Part shown: piece by piece, positions 6,230-6,628 of the stretch
How positions within the stretch are numbered: position 1 is the stretch's first letter
Layout: each line of letters begins with the position of its first letter
DNA from: JACRPZ01 sp040758255
GTDB taxonomy: Bacteria; Nitrospirota; Thermodesulfovibrionia; UBA6902
Direction: 5' to 3'
NCBI GenBank assembly: GCA_040758255.1
Contig: JBFLVX010000124.1
Coordinates: 1-6,628 of the forward strand
DNA length: 6,628 nucleotides
Translations under genes and position numbers: made by a program
Notes under the pieces: generated by a model
What the model saw: only the letters and a program-made list of their open reading frames with translations
Told to the model about the DNA's origin: nothing
Database searches by the model: none

Positions 6230-6628
6230 ATGAAGATATTAATCGTCGATGATCACGATATTGTTCGTGAAAGGCTGAAAGAGATACTTCTGGATGTGTC
6301 CGACAACATTGTATCCGCCAAGCTCATTTACGGAAAGGACGTCTTGAAGGAGGTGATCAAGAATAATTATGATCTTGTCATATTGGATATTGCGACGGCA
6401 GATGGAAGGGGGCTGAATATCCTGAAAGAGATAAAGAACCGTAGACCTGAACTCCCCGTACTCGTTTTAGGCATGTATCCGGAAGAGCAATATGCCTATT
6501 GGCTTATAAAGGCAGGGGCATCGGGATATCTGGCAAAAGAAAAGGTACCTGAAGAATTAATGAAGGCTATCCAGGAAATTTCCCGGGGTAGAAAGTATGT
6601 AAGTCCAGCAATTTCTGGAAAATTGCCT
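6230..6628 (+). CDS. Response regulator, NarL/FixJ-type receiver domain (C-terminus runs off right edge)
   Basis: This is the phosphorylatable receiver of a two-component system. It runs from ATG 6230 through 133 open codons to the window edge. The receiver fold is clear: MKILIVDDHDIVRERL with acidic residues D7 and D8, phospho-acceptor D53 in YDLVILDIATADGRGL, LPVLVLGMYPEEQYAYW at 75-91, and KAGASGYLAKEKVPEEL at 94-110 with the conserved Lys103 and aromatic Tyr100. The style (VDDH, EEQYAYW, AGASGYLAK, ISRGRKYVSP) points to the NarL/FixJ group, which normally ends in a LuxR-type helix-turn-helix of about 60 residues; that part lies beyond the window. Two departures are visible. Gly81 stands where a Ser or Thr normally senses phosphorylation after strand 4, and Ala57 stands where Pro usually follows D53 by four residues. 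The ribosome binding site is only moderate (AAGAAGAAATTAGG). The cognate kinase is not in the window. Confidence 0.93.
   Translation, partial: MKILIVDDHDIVRERLKEILLDVSDNIVSAKLIYGKDVLKEVIKNNYDLVILDIATADGRGLNILKEIKNRRPELPVLVLGMYPEEQYAYWLIKAGASGYLAKEKVPEELMKAIQEISRGRKYVSPAISGKLP

Overview
The window looks like chromosomal DNA from a Gram-negative, probably anaerobic bacterium. A lipoprotein membrane-fusion subunit overlaps an inner-membrane RND pump, which requires an outer membrane. The protein style (MdtA/MdtBC-like pump, small Cys-rich protein, NarL-type receiver) suggests Desulfobacterota/Syntrophia or Nitrospirota. That placement is an impression from the sequence, not a measurement.

Layout. 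Positions 1-700 (minus strand) hold the N-terminal 233 codons of a type I restriction-modification DNA methyltransferase (HsdM), cut by the window edge inside its SAM-binding motif I. Positions 701-1058 are an AT-rich divergent intergenic region with a plausible hsdM promoter and a perfect 7-2-7 palindrome. Positions 1059-1433 (plus) encode a 124-residue stand-alone release-factor-domain protein with a GGQ motif, probably a ribosome-rescue factor. Positions 1434-1533 carry a compact control region: a 14-bp palindrome just upstream of an extended -10 promoter. It leads into a two-gene efflux operon, a lipoprotein periplasmic adaptor (1534-2658) and a 1029-residue RND transporter (2658-5747), whose stop and start codons overlap. 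Positions 5748-5997 are an AT-rich gap without a clear terminator. Positions 5998-6174 encode a 58-residue, five-cysteine protein with a very strong ribosome binding site. Positions 6230-6628 begin a NarL/FixJ-type response regulator that runs off the right edge.

How the parts work together. The adaptor and pump form two of the three parts of a proton-driven multidrug-type exporter. No outer-membrane channel or regulator gene is visible, so a TolC-type channel must come from elsewhere. The palindrome at the pump promoter is the best candidate for repressor control. The small Cys protein and the response regulator are on the same strand, 55 bases apart, and may be co-transcribed. The restriction-modification and release-factor genes appear functionally unrelated to the pump.

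The main points for follow-up are the small Cys-rich protein, the response regulator's departures from the receiver consensus (Gly where Ser/Thr is expected), and the two operator-like palindromes. I see no CRISPR array, tRNA, rRNA, transposase or clearly new multi-gene system.
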